Shown: positions 16,836 through 28,154 of the stretch, in pieces
Layout of the letters: the number at the start of each line of letters is the position of its first letter
How positions within the stretch are numbered: position 1 is the stretch's first letter
Assembly: GCA_900752905.1 (NCBI GenBank)
Contig: CAADWX010000005.1
Coordinates: forward strand, 28,720-92,719
DNA from: Bacilli bacterium
Lineage (GTDB): Bacteria > Bacillota_I > Bacilli_A > RF39 > UBA660
Reading direction: 5' to 3'
DNA length: 64,000 nucleotides
Translations under genes and position numbers: made by a program
Notes under the pieces: model-generated
Seen by the model: the letters and a program-made list of their open reading frames with translations, nothing else
Database searches by the model: none
What the model was told of the DNA's origin: nothing

Positions 16836-19190
16836 ATGAATAATTATGAAAATAAATGTTGTTATATAGTATCAAATCGACAAAAAAAAGAAATATTGAA
16901 TGATTTATATAATCAAAGAAAAATATTAGATATTAAAGTTTTAACACTTCAAGAGATATTAAATAAAATAGAATTTTCATATTCATCAAAAACAATATAT
17001 TATTTAATAAATAAGCATAATTTTAACTATGAAATAGCTCTTAATTTATTAAAAAGTATGAAATATATACAAAAAAAAGAGTACGGAATAAAAAAACTAG
17101 ATTATCTAGTTAAATTAAAACAAGAATTAAAAGATAATAATTTAATAGAAGAAAAATTCAATTTAGATAAAATAAAACAATACAAAATAAAATTATATAA
17201 TTCTAAATATATAGATAAATACTATATTAATTTATTATCCAGTTATTTTGATATAGAAAAAGTAGAAGATACAATAATGCCATCTGAAAAAGATATATAT
17301 AAGTTTGAAACTAAAGAACAAGAAATAACTTTTGCATTTGATAAAATAAAAGAATTACTTGAAAATAATATAGATATAAACAAAATAAAGTTAGTAAATT
17401 GTTCTAGTAATTATATATCACTTATTAAAAGAATAAGTAAATATTATAATATCCCAATTACACTTTCTAATAATTATTCTTTATATTCTTTAGATAGTAT
17501 TAAATTATTTTATCAAAAATTAAAACAATCAAAAAATAAAGAAGAGTCATATGAATATTTTAAAACAATTAATGAAGATGATAATTTAAATAATCAAGTT
17601 TTAAATATATTAAATAATTATTATTTTAAAGAAGAGTTAGATGAAATTATAATAGATTCAATAAAATATGAATTAGAACATACAAATATAAAAGAAACAA
17701 AATATAAAAATTGTATAGAAGTAACAGATTTATTTAATTGTAATATAGATGATTATGTATTTTTAATTAATTTTAATGAGGGAGAAATACCTAAAGCATA
17801 TAAAGATATAGATTATTTATCTGATGATATAAAAGTAATTCTAAATATGGATACAACAGTATCTTTAAACAAAAAATTAACACTTCATATAGTAGATAAA
17901 ATTAATTCTTTAAGAAATATAATTATAACTTATAAAGAAAAAGATTACTTCAACTCTTATCTTGTAAGTCCAATTATATATAATTTAAAATATAAAATAA
18001 ATGATGAATATAATTATAACTATAATAATTCTCTTCAAAATAATTTATTAAATCTTTCTATATCTCTAGATAAATTAATAAAATATGGTACTAAAGATGA
18101 GAGATTAAATATATTGTATTCTAATTATAAAAATATAAATTATAGAACATATGATAATACCTTTAAAGGAATAAATAAACAAGATTTATATAACTATTTA
18201 AATAATACATTAACACTTTCATATTCATCAATACAATCATATAATGAATGTGCATTTAAATACTATTTAAAAAATATTTTAAAAGTAAATGATAATGTAG
18301 ATTCATTTAAAGCAAAGATAGGTACAATTTTTCATGAAATATTATCTAATATTTATAAAGAAAATTATAATTATACTCAAGAATATAAAAATAAAATAAA
18401 AGATTTTTCTACAAATAAAGAAAGATTTTTAGCTACAAATTTAACACAAGAATTAAATTATGTAGTGGATACAATTCATGAACAAGAAAAATATATTGAA
18501 TTAAAAGATGAACTAACAGAAATGAAAATAAAAATAAATATTGATAGTAATATAAATATTTATTTTATTGGAATAATAGATAAATTAAAAATTAAAAAAT
18601 TGGATAATGATTATTTTGCTGTAGTAATAGATTATAAAACTGGTTCACCAGATACATCTTTAAAAAATATAAATTATGGATTAAATATGCAGTTACCAAT
18701 ATATTTTTATCTATTAAATAGAAGCGATAAGTTTAAAAATGTAATACCAGTTGGAATGTATTATCAAAAAATATTAAGTAATAAATTAATTAATTCAAAA
18801 GATGAAGAAAAAGAAAAAAAAGATTTCTTTAAATTAGAAGGATATAGTAACTCAAATACTGAAATATTAGATAAATTTGATAAAAGTTATAATGATAGTC
18901 AAATAATAAAGAGTATGAAAACAACTCAAAATGGATTTTATGCATACTCAAAAATAATGAGTAGTCAAGAATTTAAAAAATTAGATGAAATAATAGATAA
19001 CAAAATACATGATGTAATAAATAAAATAAATGAGGCTGACTTTTCTATAGACCCAAAGAAAATAGACAAAAAAAATATTTCATGTGAATTTTGCTCATAT
19101 AAAGATATATGCTTTAAGCAAGAAAAAGATATAATAAATCTAAAAACAACTTCATTAAAAGAAGTATTAGGAGATGAAATAAGTGAGTAG
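16836..19190 (+). CDS. addB: AddB-like subunit of the AddAB helicase-nuclease
   Basis: A 784-residue protein; ATG 16836 follows GAGGTG. It is much shorter than Bacillus AddB (about 1170 residues) and shows no Walker A, as in RexB-like proteins. The C-terminal third is a RecB-type nuclease: YNECAFKYYL, GTIFHEILSNIYK, VVIDYKTGSPD, and GLNMQLPIYFYLL. Cys in ECAFKY plus CEFCSYKDIC form the iron-sulfur staple known in AddB. With AddA it resects double-strand breaks and loads RecA after Chi. Its last codons overlap addA by 8 bp. Confidence 0.88.
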   Translation: MNNYENKCCYIVSNRQKKEILNDLYNQRKILDIKVLTLQEILNKIEFSYSSKTIYYLINKHNFNYEIALNLLKSMKYIQKKEYGIKKLDYLVKLKQELKDNNLIEEKFNLDKIKQYKIKLYNSKYIDKYYINLLSSYFDIEKVEDTIMPSEKDIYKFETKEQEITFAFDKIKELLENNIDINKIKLVNCSSNYISLIKRISKYYNIPITLSNNYSLYSLDSIKLFYQKLKQSKNKEESYEYFKTINEDDNLNNQVLNILNNYYFKEELDEIIIDSIKYELEHTNIKETKYKNCIEVTDLFNCNIDDYVFLINFNEGEIPKAYKDIDYLSDDIKVILNMDTTVSLNKKLTLHIVDKINSLRNIIITYKEKDYFNSYLVSPIIYNLKYKINDEYNYNYNNSLQNNLLNLSISLDKLIKYGTKDERLNILYSNYKNINYRTYDNTFKGINKQDLYNYLNNTLTLSYSSIQSYNECAFKYYLKNILKVNDNVDSFKAKIGTIFHEILSNIYKENYNYTQEYKNKIKDFSTNKERFLATNLTQELNYVVDTIHEQEKYIELKDELTEMKIKINIDSNINIYFIGIIDKLKIKKLDNDYFAVVIDYKTGSPDTSLKNINYGLNMQLPIYFYLLNRSDKFKNVIPVGMYYQKILSNKLINSKDEEKEKKDFFKLEGYSNSNTEILDKFDKSYNDSQIIKSMKTTQNGFYAYSKIMSSQEFKKLDEIIDNKIHDVINKINEADFSIDPKKIDKKNISCEFCSYKDICFKQEKDIINLKTTSLKEVLGDEISE

Positions 19191-22100
19191 ATGGACAGAA
19201 GAACAATTACAAGCAATAAATAAAGATGGCGAAAACATTATAGTAAGCGCTGGAGCTGGAAGTGGAAAAACAGCTGTTTTAACAGAAAGAGTAATGAGAA
19301 AAATAGAAGAAGGTATAAATATTAATCAATTATTACTTTTAACATTTACTCATGCAGCAGCAGAAGAAATGAAAGATAGAATAAGAAAAAAATTATTAAA
19401 GGCAAATAAACAAGATCAACTAGATTACTTAAATTCATCTTTTATAACAACATTTGATTCCTATGCCTTATTTATTGTAAAAAAATATAGTTATATACTT
19501 AATATACCATCAAATGTATCTATCGTAGAAAATAGTATAATAAGTATAAAAAAGAAAGAACTTTTAGATCAAATATTAGAAGAATACTACTCAAAAAATG
19601 ATACCCAATTTAATAATTTAATTTCATGCTTTTGTACAAAAGATGATGATATTATAAGAAATGGAATAATGGAAATATATGAAAAAGTAGTAATGAAATA
19701 TGGATATAGAGAATATTTAGAGGATTATATTGATAATTATTTTAATGATAAATATATTAATATAAGAATAGAAGAATATTTATTTCTTTTAAAAGAAAAA
19801 ATAGAAGATATAAAAAATATTGTAAAACTTATATCAGATATAGAGAATATTGATTATGTAAATAAGTTATATAAAGTAATTGATCCACTACTAAAAAGTA
19901 ATTCATATGATGAAATAAAATTATATTCAACATTAAAATTACCACCTTTAAAAAAAGAAAGTGAAGCATATATTTATAAAGAACAATTAAATATAAAAAT
20001 AAAGGAATTAAATAGTTTATGTATATATGATAAAGAAGATAATATAAAAAAATCTTTATATAGTACAAAAGAAAATACAAAAATAATATGTGATATATTA
20101 TTAAAATTTGATAGTGAATTATTAAAAGTTAAAAAAATAAATAATATGTATGAATTTAATGATATAGCTCATTTTGCTATAAAACTAGTAAGTGAAAATG
20201 AAGAAATAAGAAATAATATAAAAAAATCATTTAATGAAATAATGCTTGATGAATATCAAGATACAAATGATCTTCAGGAAACATTTATTAATCTTATTTC
20301 AGATAATAATGTATATTGTGTAGGAGATATTAAACAGTCAATATATAGATTCAGAAATGCTAATCCATTATTATTTAAAAATAAATATGACAATTATAAA
20401 AATAAAATTAATGGTACAAAAATAGATTTAAATAAAAACTTTAGATCTAGATTAGAACCACTTGATGATATTAATTTGATATTTTCAAATATTATGAAAG
20501 ATGATATAGGTGGCGCTAATTATAAATTAGAACATAAAATGATATTTGGTAATAATACATATATAAATGAAGGAAAAACAAATCAGGATTATAATCTTGA
20601 TATATATGAATATGAACAAAATGAATTTACAAAAGAAGAGATAGAAGCATTCGTAATAGCGAATGATATAAAAAATAAAGTAGAAAATAAATATCAAATA
20701 TTTGATAAAGATGAACAAATATTAAGAGATGCGACATATAATGATTTTGTTATTTTAATGGATAGAAAAAAGGATTTTGATTTATATAAAAAAGTGTTTG
20801 AATACTTAAATATACCACTTACTTTAAATAAAGAAGAAAATATAAGTAGTGGTTATGATTTAGATGTAATAAAAAATATATTAAAACTTATAATAAAAAT
20901 AAAGAAAAATGAATTTGATAATAATTTTAAACATAGTTTTATTTCAATAGAAAGAAGTTTTTTGATAGAAGAAACTGATCAAAATATATTTAATATTATA
21001 AAAGAAAATAAATATAAAGAAACACCGCTATTTAAAGAATTATATAATATAGATATAAATAATTTAAATATAAAAGAATTAATAGAAATTATAATAGATA
21101 AGTTTGATATATATAATAGATTAATAAAAATAGGAAATGTAGAAGAATCGCTAATTAGAATAGAATATATACTTAATTTAGCTTCATCCTTACAAAATAT
21201 TTATTCTATATCAGAATTTGTTGATTACCTTGATAAAGTAGAACAAAATAAATTAGATATAAAATACTCTGTTAATATGAAAAATGATCAAAGTGTTAAA
21301 ATAATGACTATATTTAAATCAAAAGGACTTGAATTTAATATTTGCTATTTTCCTGGTCTTTATAATGAATTTAATAAACAAGAATTTAAAGAAAAATTTT
21401 TCTATAGTTCTTTATATGGAATCATTATCCCATATAAAGATAAAGAAATAAAAGAAACATTTTATAAAATATTATTTAAGGAAAATTATAACAAAGAAGA
21501 AATAAGTGAAAAAATAAGATTACTTTATGTAGCCTTAACACGAGCAAAAGAAAAAATAATACTTTTAAAGCCAAAAAAAGACAATATTAAATCTGATATA
21601 ATGGATTCTAAATCATTTTTAGATATGATTAATTTAGTAGAAGATTTAGATACTAGAACAAAGAATATAGATATAGATAAATTAAATATAACAAAGAATT
21701 ACAATTTAACTAAATTAGTTGATTATGAAAAAATGATTGATAAAAGTAATATCATTATAAATGAAAATACTAAGGAATATAGAAAAGAAGAATTAGAAAG
21801 TAAAAAGTATTCAAAAAATATAGAATTAATAGATAAAGACATAAAAGCTAAATTAGATTTTGGTATAAAAATACATAGTATATTAGAAAATATTGATTTA
21901 AAAAATCCAGATATATCTAATATAAGAGATGAATATATAAAAAATAAATTAACTAATTTTATTTCTTTACCACTTTTTAAAAATGTAAAAAATATATATC
22001 AAGAATATGAATTTTATTATGAAAATGAAACAATAAATCATGGGATAATAGATTTATTGCTAGAATATGATAATGAGTATATAATAATAGACTATAAACT

Positions 22101-22233
22101 TAAAAACATAGAAAATGAAGCATATAAAAATCAATTAAATGGATATAAAAAATATATACAAGATATGACAGGAAAAACTGTAAAAGTATATTTATATTCA
22201 TTTATTGATAGTAATCTAGTAAGTATAAGTTAA
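19183..22233 (+). CDS. addA: AddA helicase-nuclease subunit
   Basis: A 1016-residue UvrD-type helicase with a C-terminal RecB-type nuclease. The start is GTG 19183 behind AGGAGA, overlapping addB. Motifs are SRWTEEQLQAI, Walker A SAGAGSGKT, MLDEYQDTND (II), GDIKQSIYRFRNA (III), TIFKSKGLEF (V) and LLYVALTRAKE (VI). The nuclease domain shows the conserved FGIKIHSILE and GIIDLLLEYDNEYIIIDYKLK (D-x-K active site). Its length is slightly below the Bacillus protein (about 1230). It forms the AddAB complex with the preceding gene. Confidence 0.94.
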   Translation: MSRWTEEQLQAINKDGENIIVSAGAGSGKTAVLTERVMRKIEEGININQLLLLTFTHAAAEEMKDRIRKKLLKANKQDQLDYLNSSFITTFDSYALFIVKKYSYILNIPSNVSIVENSIISIKKKELLDQILEEYYSKNDTQFNNLISCFCTKDDDIIRNGIMEIYEKVVMKYGYREYLEDYIDNYFNDKYINIRIEEYLFLLKEKIEDIKNIVKLISDIENIDYVNKLYKVIDPLLKSNSYDEIKLYSTLKLPPLKKESEAYIYKEQLNIKIKELNSLCIYDKEDNIKKSLYSTKENTKIICDILLKFDSELLKVKKINNMYEFNDIAHFAIKLVSENEEIRNNIKKSFNEIMLDEYQDTNDLQETFINLISDNNVYCVGDIKQSIYRFRNANPLLFKNKYDNYKNKINGTKIDLNKNFRSRLEPLDDINLIFSNIMKDDIGGANYKLEHKMIFGNNTYINEGKTNQDYNLDIYEYEQNEFTKEEIEAFVIANDIKNKVENKYQIFDKDEQILRDATYNDFVILMDRKKDFDLYKKVFEYLNIPLTLNKEENISSGYDLDVIKNILKLIIKIKKNEFDNNFKHSFISIERSFLIEETDQNIFNIIKENKYKETPLFKELYNIDINNLNIKELIEIIIDKFDIYNRLIKIGNVEESLIRIEYILNLASSLQNIYSISEFVDYLDKVEQNKLDIKYSVNMKNDQSVKIMTIFKSKGLEFNICYFPGLYNEFNKQEFKEKFFYSSLYGIIIPYKDKEIKETFYKILFKENYNKEEISEKIRLLYVALTRAKEKIILLKPKKDNIKSDIMDSKSFLDMINLVEDLDTRTKNIDIDKLNITKNYNLTKLVDYEKMIDKSNIIINENTKEYRKEELESKKYSKNIELIDKDIKAKLDFGIKIHSILENIDLKNPDISNIRDEYIKNKLTNFISLPLFKNVKNIYQEYEFYYENETINHGIIDLLLEYDNEYIIIDYKLKNIENEAYKNQLNGYKKYIQDMTGKTVKVYLYSFIDSNLVSIS

Positions 22234-22236
22234 ATA

Positions 22237-22260
22237 AAAGTTGCATTTAACTTTTTTAAG
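22237..22260 (+). terminator. Terminator of addBA
   Basis: AAAAGTT / AACTTTT with a 6-nt loop and T-rich tail. Confidence 0.7.
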
Positions 22261-22334
22261 GACAAAAATCAAGGTGAAATTTGACAAACAGTATATGTTG
22301 TGGTAGTATAACCATCAATAAAGGGGAAAGAATT

Positions 22335-23471
22335 ATGGAGAATATATTAATAAATAAATTAAATGAAAAAGATGTAGAACATTGTACTACTAATTTTGGT
22401 TTAAAGCTTAGAAGAAAAGGAAATAAATCTTTCAAAAAATTATGCAATGTATTTACTAATGCAAATATAATAAATTTTTGCAATAATAAAAATTTAACTG
22501 ATGAAGAATATTTTTCTAAACTAAATACAGAGTATATTCCATTAGAGAAATATGATTTAAAAAAAAGAAAAAATAATATCATTGTTGAAAGATATCCAAA
22601 ATTAAATAATGATGAACCATATATATTTGTTTGCAATCACACATGTCCCGAAGATATAGAAACAGTATTAAATATTTTAGATAGAAATGCTTATTTAATA
22701 TTAGGATCAATTGAATCATTAAAATATAATCCTGAAATGTATTTATCTTTTTTGAATGGAATGATTCCATTTGACATTTTGGATAAAGCCCAAAGAAAAC
22801 TAGTTTTTGAAAAGATGAAAAGAGTTATTCAAACAAACAGTATTTTAATTTTCCCAGAAGGTTCACATAACTATAGTCCAAATAAGTTGATAAACAATTT
22901 ATATGATGGACCTGTCAATTTAGCATTACAAACTAAAAGAAAAATAGTAATAATATCTATGATAAGAGATGAAGAAAATGAAGTTTCATATGTTGATGTT
23001 AGTAACCCAATAGATATACAAGAAATTTATTATAACATGAAAAATAATTTTAATTCTGAAGAAAATATAGAAAAAGCTAAAGTAAAACAATTAACTTCAT
23101 TTATAAGAGATAAAATGGCTACTTCAGTATATTATATGATTGAAAGACATTTTCAAACTGTTATTAGAAAAGAACATAATGATATAGAAGAGAAAATAAG
23201 ACAAAATAAAATAAGAGATGCCTTTATAAAATTAAAATGGGAAAGAGACGTATTTGATGCTGAATATTTAACTAAAAAAAGCAATGAAGAAATTGAATAT
23301 GAGCAAGTTGTAAAAAGTATAAGTAATTTGGTTGTTAATCCTAATATTAGTTTTCCGTTTGATAAAAATTGGATATTAAAAGAATTAGATTTATGCAAAA
23401 AGGATATTCCAAATAGAATGAGATTATTTCTTGAGGAGAGCAAAATACAAAAAGTGAAAAAAAGAAAGTAA
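22335..23471 (+). CDS. PlsC-type acyltransferase family protein
   Basis: A 378-residue protein with acyltransferase motifs: NHTCPED (the H-x4-D catalytic pair) near residue 100 and FPEGSHNYSPNK (substrate-binding FPEG) near residue 175. Such enzymes move acyl groups to glycerol phosphates in membrane lipid synthesis. It is longer than house-keeping PlsC (about 240), with about 80 extra residues at the front and a charged helical tail of about 130 residues. ATG 22335 is chosen because of GGGGAAAG upstream; an earlier in-frame start has no good site. Confidence 0.8.
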   Translation: MENILINKLNEKDVEHCTTNFGLKLRRKGNKSFKKLCNVFTNANIINFCNNKNLTDEEYFSKLNTEYIPLEKYDLKKRKNNIIVERYPKLNNDEPYIFVCNHTCPEDIETVLNILDRNAYLILGSIESLKYNPEMYLSFLNGMIPFDILDKAQRKLVFEKMKRVIQTNSILIFPEGSHNYSPNKLINNLYDGPVNLALQTKRKIVIISMIRDEENEVSYVDVSNPIDIQEIYYNMKNNFNSEENIEKAKVKQLTSFIRDKMATSVYYMIERHFQTVIRKEHNDIEEKIRQNKIRDAFIKLKWERDVFDAEYLTKKSNEEIEYEQVVKSISNLVVNPNISFPFDKNWILKELDLCKKDIPNRMRLFLEESKIQKVKKRK

Positions 23472-23486
23472 ATTTCTTTTTTTGTG
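23457..23486 (+). terminator. Terminator after the acyltransferase gene
   Basis: A/G-rich arm AAAAAAGAAA pairs with TTTCTTTTTT across the stop codon. Confidence 0.6.
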
Positions 23487-23510
23487 ATAGAATGAATGTA
23501 GGTGATATTA

Positions 23511-25358
23511 ATGATAGAATTTGAAATACCTTTTGTTTGTTTGATATTTACTGTTATGATTTTAATAGTATTTTTTTCAAAAAGAAAAATAGAATTAGAA
23601 GAAAATTATTATTACAAAAATGTTTTAATATTAACTATGATGGTTAATATAACTAATTTTATTTCACATTATGGCGCAAGTATATATATGGTAAATACTG
23701 TGGATTGCTGGTATGCATCAATTTTCGCAATAATAAATAAAATTGGTTCATGGCTGATCATAATAATAACATTTAATGTTATGTCGTATATTTTATACAT
23801 AAGCTATGAAAAATATAGAAAACGATTTAAATTATATAGAAATATAAACAATTTTATATATGTTATTGTTGGGATAATGATAGCCTTCCTTAAATTTAAT
23901 GTTGTAAAAGTAGGGGCTATAACTAGTGGTAACGGATCAGCTGTGAATTTAACATTTGCATTAGTATTTTTTAATTTGGCAGTTTCTTTCATAATATCAT
24001 TATTAAATGTAAAAAAATATGATAAAAGATATAATTCAATATATATTATTATTCCCTTAATATTTATTTTGGGAATATTTGTAAAAATACATCCAGAATT
24101 TAATATATATGATTTGATTTTATGTTTATTGTGCTATTTAATGTATTTCACAATAGAAAATCCAGATATGAAAATGATACAACAACTAGAACTAGCGAAA
24201 AATCAAGCAGAGAAAGCAAACAGAGCAAAATCAGATTTTTTAAGTAGTATGTCTCATGAAATAAGGACACCTTTAAATGCAATAGTAGGACTTTCAGAAG
24301 ATATAACAACATATGAAAATGTACCAGAAGAAGTAAAAGAAGATTGTACAGATATACAAAATGCCTCGTTAACGCTCCTAGAAATAGTAGGAAATATACT
24401 AGATATAAATAAAATAGAATCAAATAAAATGGAAATAATAGAAAATGTATATAACCCAAGAGAAGAAATAACAAAGATGTGTCGAGTAACCGAAACAAGA
24501 ATAGGAGAAAAGCCAATAGAATTTAAACTTATAATAGCTGAAGATATACCATATGAATTAAAAGGAGATAAAGGAAAGGTAAAAGAAATAATAAATAATC
24601 TTTTAACAAACGCAATAAAATATACAGAAAAAGGAAATATAAATTTAACAATAAAATGTGTAAATAATATAAGCAAAAAAGTAAGCAATATAATAATAAC
24701 ATGTGAAGATAGTGGAAGAGGAATAAAAGCAGAAAATATAAAGAAATTATTTACAAAGTTTGAAAGATTAGATGTAGAAAGAAATACAACAACAGAAGGA
24801 ACAGGTCTAGGACTAGCAATAACAAAAAGCTTAGTAGAAATGATGGGAGGAAAAATAAATGTACAAAGTACATTTGGAAAAGGATCAATATTTATGGTCC
24901 AAATACCTCAAAAAATAGAACAAATAGAAAGACCACTAACAGAAGAAGAGTTATCGAATACAGCAAGTAATAATAAAGAAGAAAGAGAATATGGAAAGAA
25001 GAAAATCCTAATAGTAGATGATAATAAATTAAATATTAAAGTAGCAAAGAGGGCATTACAAGAATTTAACTTTGAAATAGAAGAAGCTTTAAGTGGAGAA
25101 GAAGCAATAAAGAAAGTAGAAGAAAATAATACATATGATTTAATATTAATGGATATAATGATGCCCGGATTAAGTGGAGATAAAGCATTAATAAAATTAA
25201 AAGAAAAAGAGGGTTTTCATACACCAGTAATAGCTTTAACAGCAGATGCAGTAGCAGGATCAAAGGAAAAGTATATAAGTTTAGGATTTGTAGATTATAT
25301 AGCAAAACCATTTAATAGAAAAGAAATAAAAGAAAAATTAGATGAATTATTTAAATAG
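23511..25358 (+). CDS. Hybrid sensor histidine kinase/response regulator
   Basis: A 615-residue protein. About seven hydrophobic helices fill residues 1-215, like a 7TM sensor. HisKA follows ([18 protein letters not shown], phospho-His), then HATPase ([27 protein letters not shown]), then a receiver domain ([20 protein letters not shown] with the phospho-Asp, ALTADA, YIAKPF). A hybrid kinase normally passes phosphate through an Hpt protein; a stand-alone Hpt gene is at 50222. ATG 23511 follows AGGTG. The ligand is unknown. Codons in the C-terminal half are strikingly ATA/AGA-rich compared with the membrane half. Confidence 0.9.
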   Translation: MIEFEIPFVCLIFTVMILIVFFSKRKIELEENYYYKNVLILTMMVNITNFISHYGASIYMVNTVDCWYASIFAIINKIGSWLIIIITFNVMSYILYISYEKYRKRFKLYRNINNFIYVIVGIMIAFLKFNVVKVGAITSGNGSAVNLTFALVFFNLAVSFIISLLNVKKYDKRYNSIYIIIPLIFILGIFVKIHPEFNIYDLILCLLCYLMYFTIENPDMKMIQQLELAKNQAEKANRAKSDFLSSMSHEIRTPLNAIVGLSEDITTYENVPEEVKEDCTDIQNASLTLLEIVGNILDINKIESNKMEIIENVYNPREEITKMCRVTETRIGEKPIEFKLIIAEDIPYELKGDKGKVKEIINNLLTNAIKYTEKGNINLTIKCVNNISKKVSNIIITCEDSGRGIKAENIKKLFTKFERLDVERNTTTEGTGLGLAITKSLVEMMGGKINVQSTFGKGSIFMVQIPQKIEQIERPLTEEELSNTASNNKEEREYGKKKILIVDDNKLNIKVAKRALQEFNFEIEEALSGEEAIKKVEENNTYDLILMDIMMPGLSGDKALIKLKEKEGFHTPVIALTADAVAGSKEKYISLGFVDYIAKPFNRKEIKEKLDELFK

Positions 25359-25359
25359 A

Positions 25360-25392
25360 ACTTGAAAGTAAAATATTTTCAAGTTTTTTTTA
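25360..25392 (+). terminator. Terminator after the hybrid kinase gene
   Basis: AACTTGAAA / TTTCAAGTT, 9 bp, then a long T-run. Confidence 0.85.
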
Positions 25393-25463
25393 TGCTTTAT
25401 TTGTCGAATGATAAAAATTCTAATATTAAATATTATTAATATATTTTATCAGGAGGGAAGCTC

Positions 25464-28049
25464 ATGAGAATATATAAAGGACTAACTGAGGAAGAAGTAG
25501 ATTCAAATCGTAAAAAATATGGAACTAACAAAATAGAAGGAAATAGTAATAATAGTTTTTTATCAAAGCTAATAGAGAGTATGTCTGATCCAATAATAAA
25601 AATTTTAATTATTGCTTTAGCTATAAAAGTAATATTTACACTAAGACATTTTGATTGGTATGAAACAATAGGAATAGTAATTTCAATTTTCGTGGCTTCT
25701 TTTATATCTACAGTTTCAGAATATGGAAGTGAAAAGGCTTTTAAAAGATTACAAGAAGAAGCTTCAAAAACAAAATGTAAAGTAAGAAGAAATAATGAAA
25801 CAAAAGAAATATCGGTAGATGATATAGTAATAGATGATATAGTTCTGTTAGAAAGTGGCGATAAAATTCCATCAGATGGCGTAATAATAGATGGAAGTAT
25901 AGGAGTAGATGAATCATCATTAACAGGAGAAGCTAAAGAAGTATATAAAAATGAAAGAGATAATGTATTTAAGGGTACTACTGTGTATTCAAATCATGCA
26001 GTTATGAGAGTAACTAAAATAGGAAAAGATACTATGTATGGTAAATTAGCACTAGAATTAACTTCAAAACAACCAGATGGGCCATTAAAACAAAGACTAG
26101 CTGAACTTGCAAAAGTAATTAGCAAAATAGGATATGTATGCTCATTTTTAGTATCTATTTCATATCTTTTTTCAACTATTGTCATAAAGAATAATTTTGA
26201 AGCAAATGCAATAATAGACACTGTAACCAATATTCCATTAATGATAGGTCATATTTTATATGCTTTAACTCTTTGTGTTACAATTATTATTGTAGCAGTT
26301 CCAGAAGGACTTCCAGTTATGATTACATTAGTTCTATCTTCTAATATGAAAAGAATGGTAAAAGATAATGTATTAGTAAGAAAAATGACAGGTATAGAAA
26401 CGGCTGGGAATTTAAATATATTATATACAGATAAAACAGGTACACTTACTAAAGGAAAATTAGAAGTAATAGGTTTTATAAATGGACAAGGAAAAGAATA
26501 TACAAATGAATATGAATTACATAAAGATAAAAAAATATACGATCTAGTTAAAGAATCAATAATATATAATAATGAAGCGGTAAAACAAAACGGAAAAATA
26601 ATAGGTGGAAATATAACCGATAGAGCACTTTTAGATTTTATAAAAACAGAATACACTTTAGAAAATATAAAGAAAAATATAGTAACATTTAATAGTAAAA
26701 ATAAATATTCTTCAGTAGATATAAATAATAAAAAATTAATAAAAGGAGCTCCTGAAGTTATAATAAAACATTGTACATATTGTTATACAAGCTTTGGTGA
26801 TAAAAGAAATTTTGTAACAAAAGAAGATGTTATACATAAAATAGAACAATTTACAAGTAAAGGAATTAGAGTTATAGCATTTGCTATAGATGATAATTTT
26901 ATAAAAGAAAAAAGCTTTAAAAATTTAACATTTTTAGGATTTATGTTAATAAAAGATGAAATTAGAAAAGAAGCTATAGATGGAATAAAATTAGTTCAAT
27001 CGGCAGGAATTAAAACTGTAATGATAACAGGCGATAATAAAAATACTGCTATTTCCATTGGAAAAGAAACAGGAATTTTAAAAGAAGATGGAATTGTTTT
27101 GACTAGTGATGAAATGAATAATATGTCAGATGAAAAGTTAAAAGAAATAATACCAAATCTTCAAATTTTAGCCCGTGCATTACCACAAGATAAAAGTAGG
27201 TTAGTTAAACTTTCTCAAGATTTAGATTTAGTAGTTGGTATGACAGGAGATGGAGTAAATGATGCTCCATCATTAAAAAAAGCAGATGTAGGATTTGCTA
27301 TGGGAAGTGGTACAGAAGTAGCAAAAGAGGCAAGTGATATAATAATATTAGATGATAATTTTAGATCAATATCTAAAGCTATATTATATGGAAGAACAAT
27401 ATTTAAAAGTATTAGAAAATTTATAATACTACAACTCACAATAAATATGTGCGCTATGGTATTATCACTTATAGGACCTTTTATAGGTGTTGAAACTCCA
27501 GTTACAGTAATACAAATGCTATGGATAAATATGGTTATGGATACTTTAGCAGGAGTTGCATTTGCTTTTGAACCACCTTTACTAGAATACATGAAAGAAA
27601 AACCCAAAAAAAGAAATGAACCAATTATAAATAAATATATGTTAAATCAAATTATATTTACTGGTTTATATTCATCTATTTTATGCATAATTTTCTTAAA
27701 ATCACATATAACAAAAAACTTATTTAATTTTGAAAGTGGAAATACAACTATCTTAACAGCATTCTTTTGTTTATTCATATTTATAGACATATTTAATAGC
27801 TTAAATGCAAGAACAAACCGAATTAATATATTATCAAATATTTTAAAAAATAAGGTTTTTCTTGGAATAATTTCATTTATAACTGTTGTTCAACTTATAC
27901 TTATTTATTTTGGAGGAGAAACTTTCAGAACATCAGGATTGTCATTTTTTCAATTACAAATAACAATATTACTTGCTATGACAGTTATTCCATTTGATTG
28001 GTTTAGAAAATATATATTAAAGATAAAAAATCAAAATACAGGTGTTTAA
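25464..28049 (+). CDS. Cation-transporting P-type ATPase, calcium type
   Basis: An 861-residue P2-type pump behind GGAGGG. Motifs in order: GLTEEEV N-terminus, SSLTGE (actuator domain), VPEGLPVM (ion site in TM4), DKTGTLTKGK (phosphorylated Asp), KGAPEVI (nucleotide site), TGDNKNTA and MTGDGVNDAPSLK. TM6 has WINMVMDTLAGVAFAFEP, as in Ca2+ and PMCA-type pumps. About ten membrane helices are seen. It probably exports Ca2+ with ATP hydrolysis. The substrate is inferred from TM4/TM6 motifs only. Confidence 0.9.
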   Translation: MRIYKGLTEEEVDSNRKKYGTNKIEGNSNNSFLSKLIESMSDPIIKILIIALAIKVIFTLRHFDWYETIGIVISIFVASFISTVSEYGSEKAFKRLQEEASKTKCKVRRNNETKEISVDDIVIDDIVLLESGDKIPSDGVIIDGSIGVDESSLTGEAKEVYKNERDNVFKGTTVYSNHAVMRVTKIGKDTMYGKLALELTSKQPDGPLKQRLAELAKVISKIGYVCSFLVSISYLFSTIVIKNNFEANAIIDTVTNIPLMIGHILYALTLCVTIIIVAVPEGLPVMITLVLSSNMKRMVKDNVLVRKMTGIETAGNLNILYTDKTGTLTKGKLEVIGFINGQGKEYTNEYELHKDKKIYDLVKESIIYNNEAVKQNGKIIGGNITDRALLDFIKTEYTLENIKKNIVTFNSKNKYSSVDINNKKLIKGAPEVIIKHCTYCYTSFGDKRNFVTKEDVIHKIEQFTSKGIRVIAFAIDDNFIKEKSFKNLTFLGFMLIKDEIRKEAIDGIKLVQSAGIKTVMITGDNKNTAISIGKETGILKEDGIVLTSDEMNNMSDEKLKEIIPNLQILARALPQDKSRLVKLSQDLDLVVGMTGDGVNDAPSLKKADVGFAMGSGTEVAKEASDIIILDDNFRSISKAILYGRTIFKSIRKFIILQLTINMCAMVLSLIGPFIGVETPVTVIQMLWINMVMDTLAGVAFAFEPPLLEYMKEKPKKRNEPIINKYMLNQIIFTGLYSSILCIIFLKSHITKNLFNFESGNTTILTAFFCLFIFIDIFNSLNARTNRINILSNILKNKVFLGIISFITVVQLILIYFGGETFRTSGLSFFQLQITILLAMTVIPFDWFRKYILKIKNQNTGV

Positions 28050-28108
28050 CGCTATATTTACAATCATAAATTCATCTAGAAAAAATTGAACTAAATGTAG
28101 GTAATATC

Positions 28109-28137
28109 TTGATAAAACAACTTTAATAATATATAAT
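28109..28137 (+). promoter_or_regulatory. Promoter of the AbiEi-like gene
   Basis: TTGATA and TATAAT separated by 17 bp, 18 bp before the start codon at 28155. Confidence 0.7.
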
Positions 28138-28154
28138 GTAAAAAGGTGACACTT

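Noticed and set aside
22281..22334. An N-terminal extension of the acyltransferase gene
   Set aside because: The extra 18 codons have no RBS in front, while ATG 22335 has GGGGAAAG at good distance.
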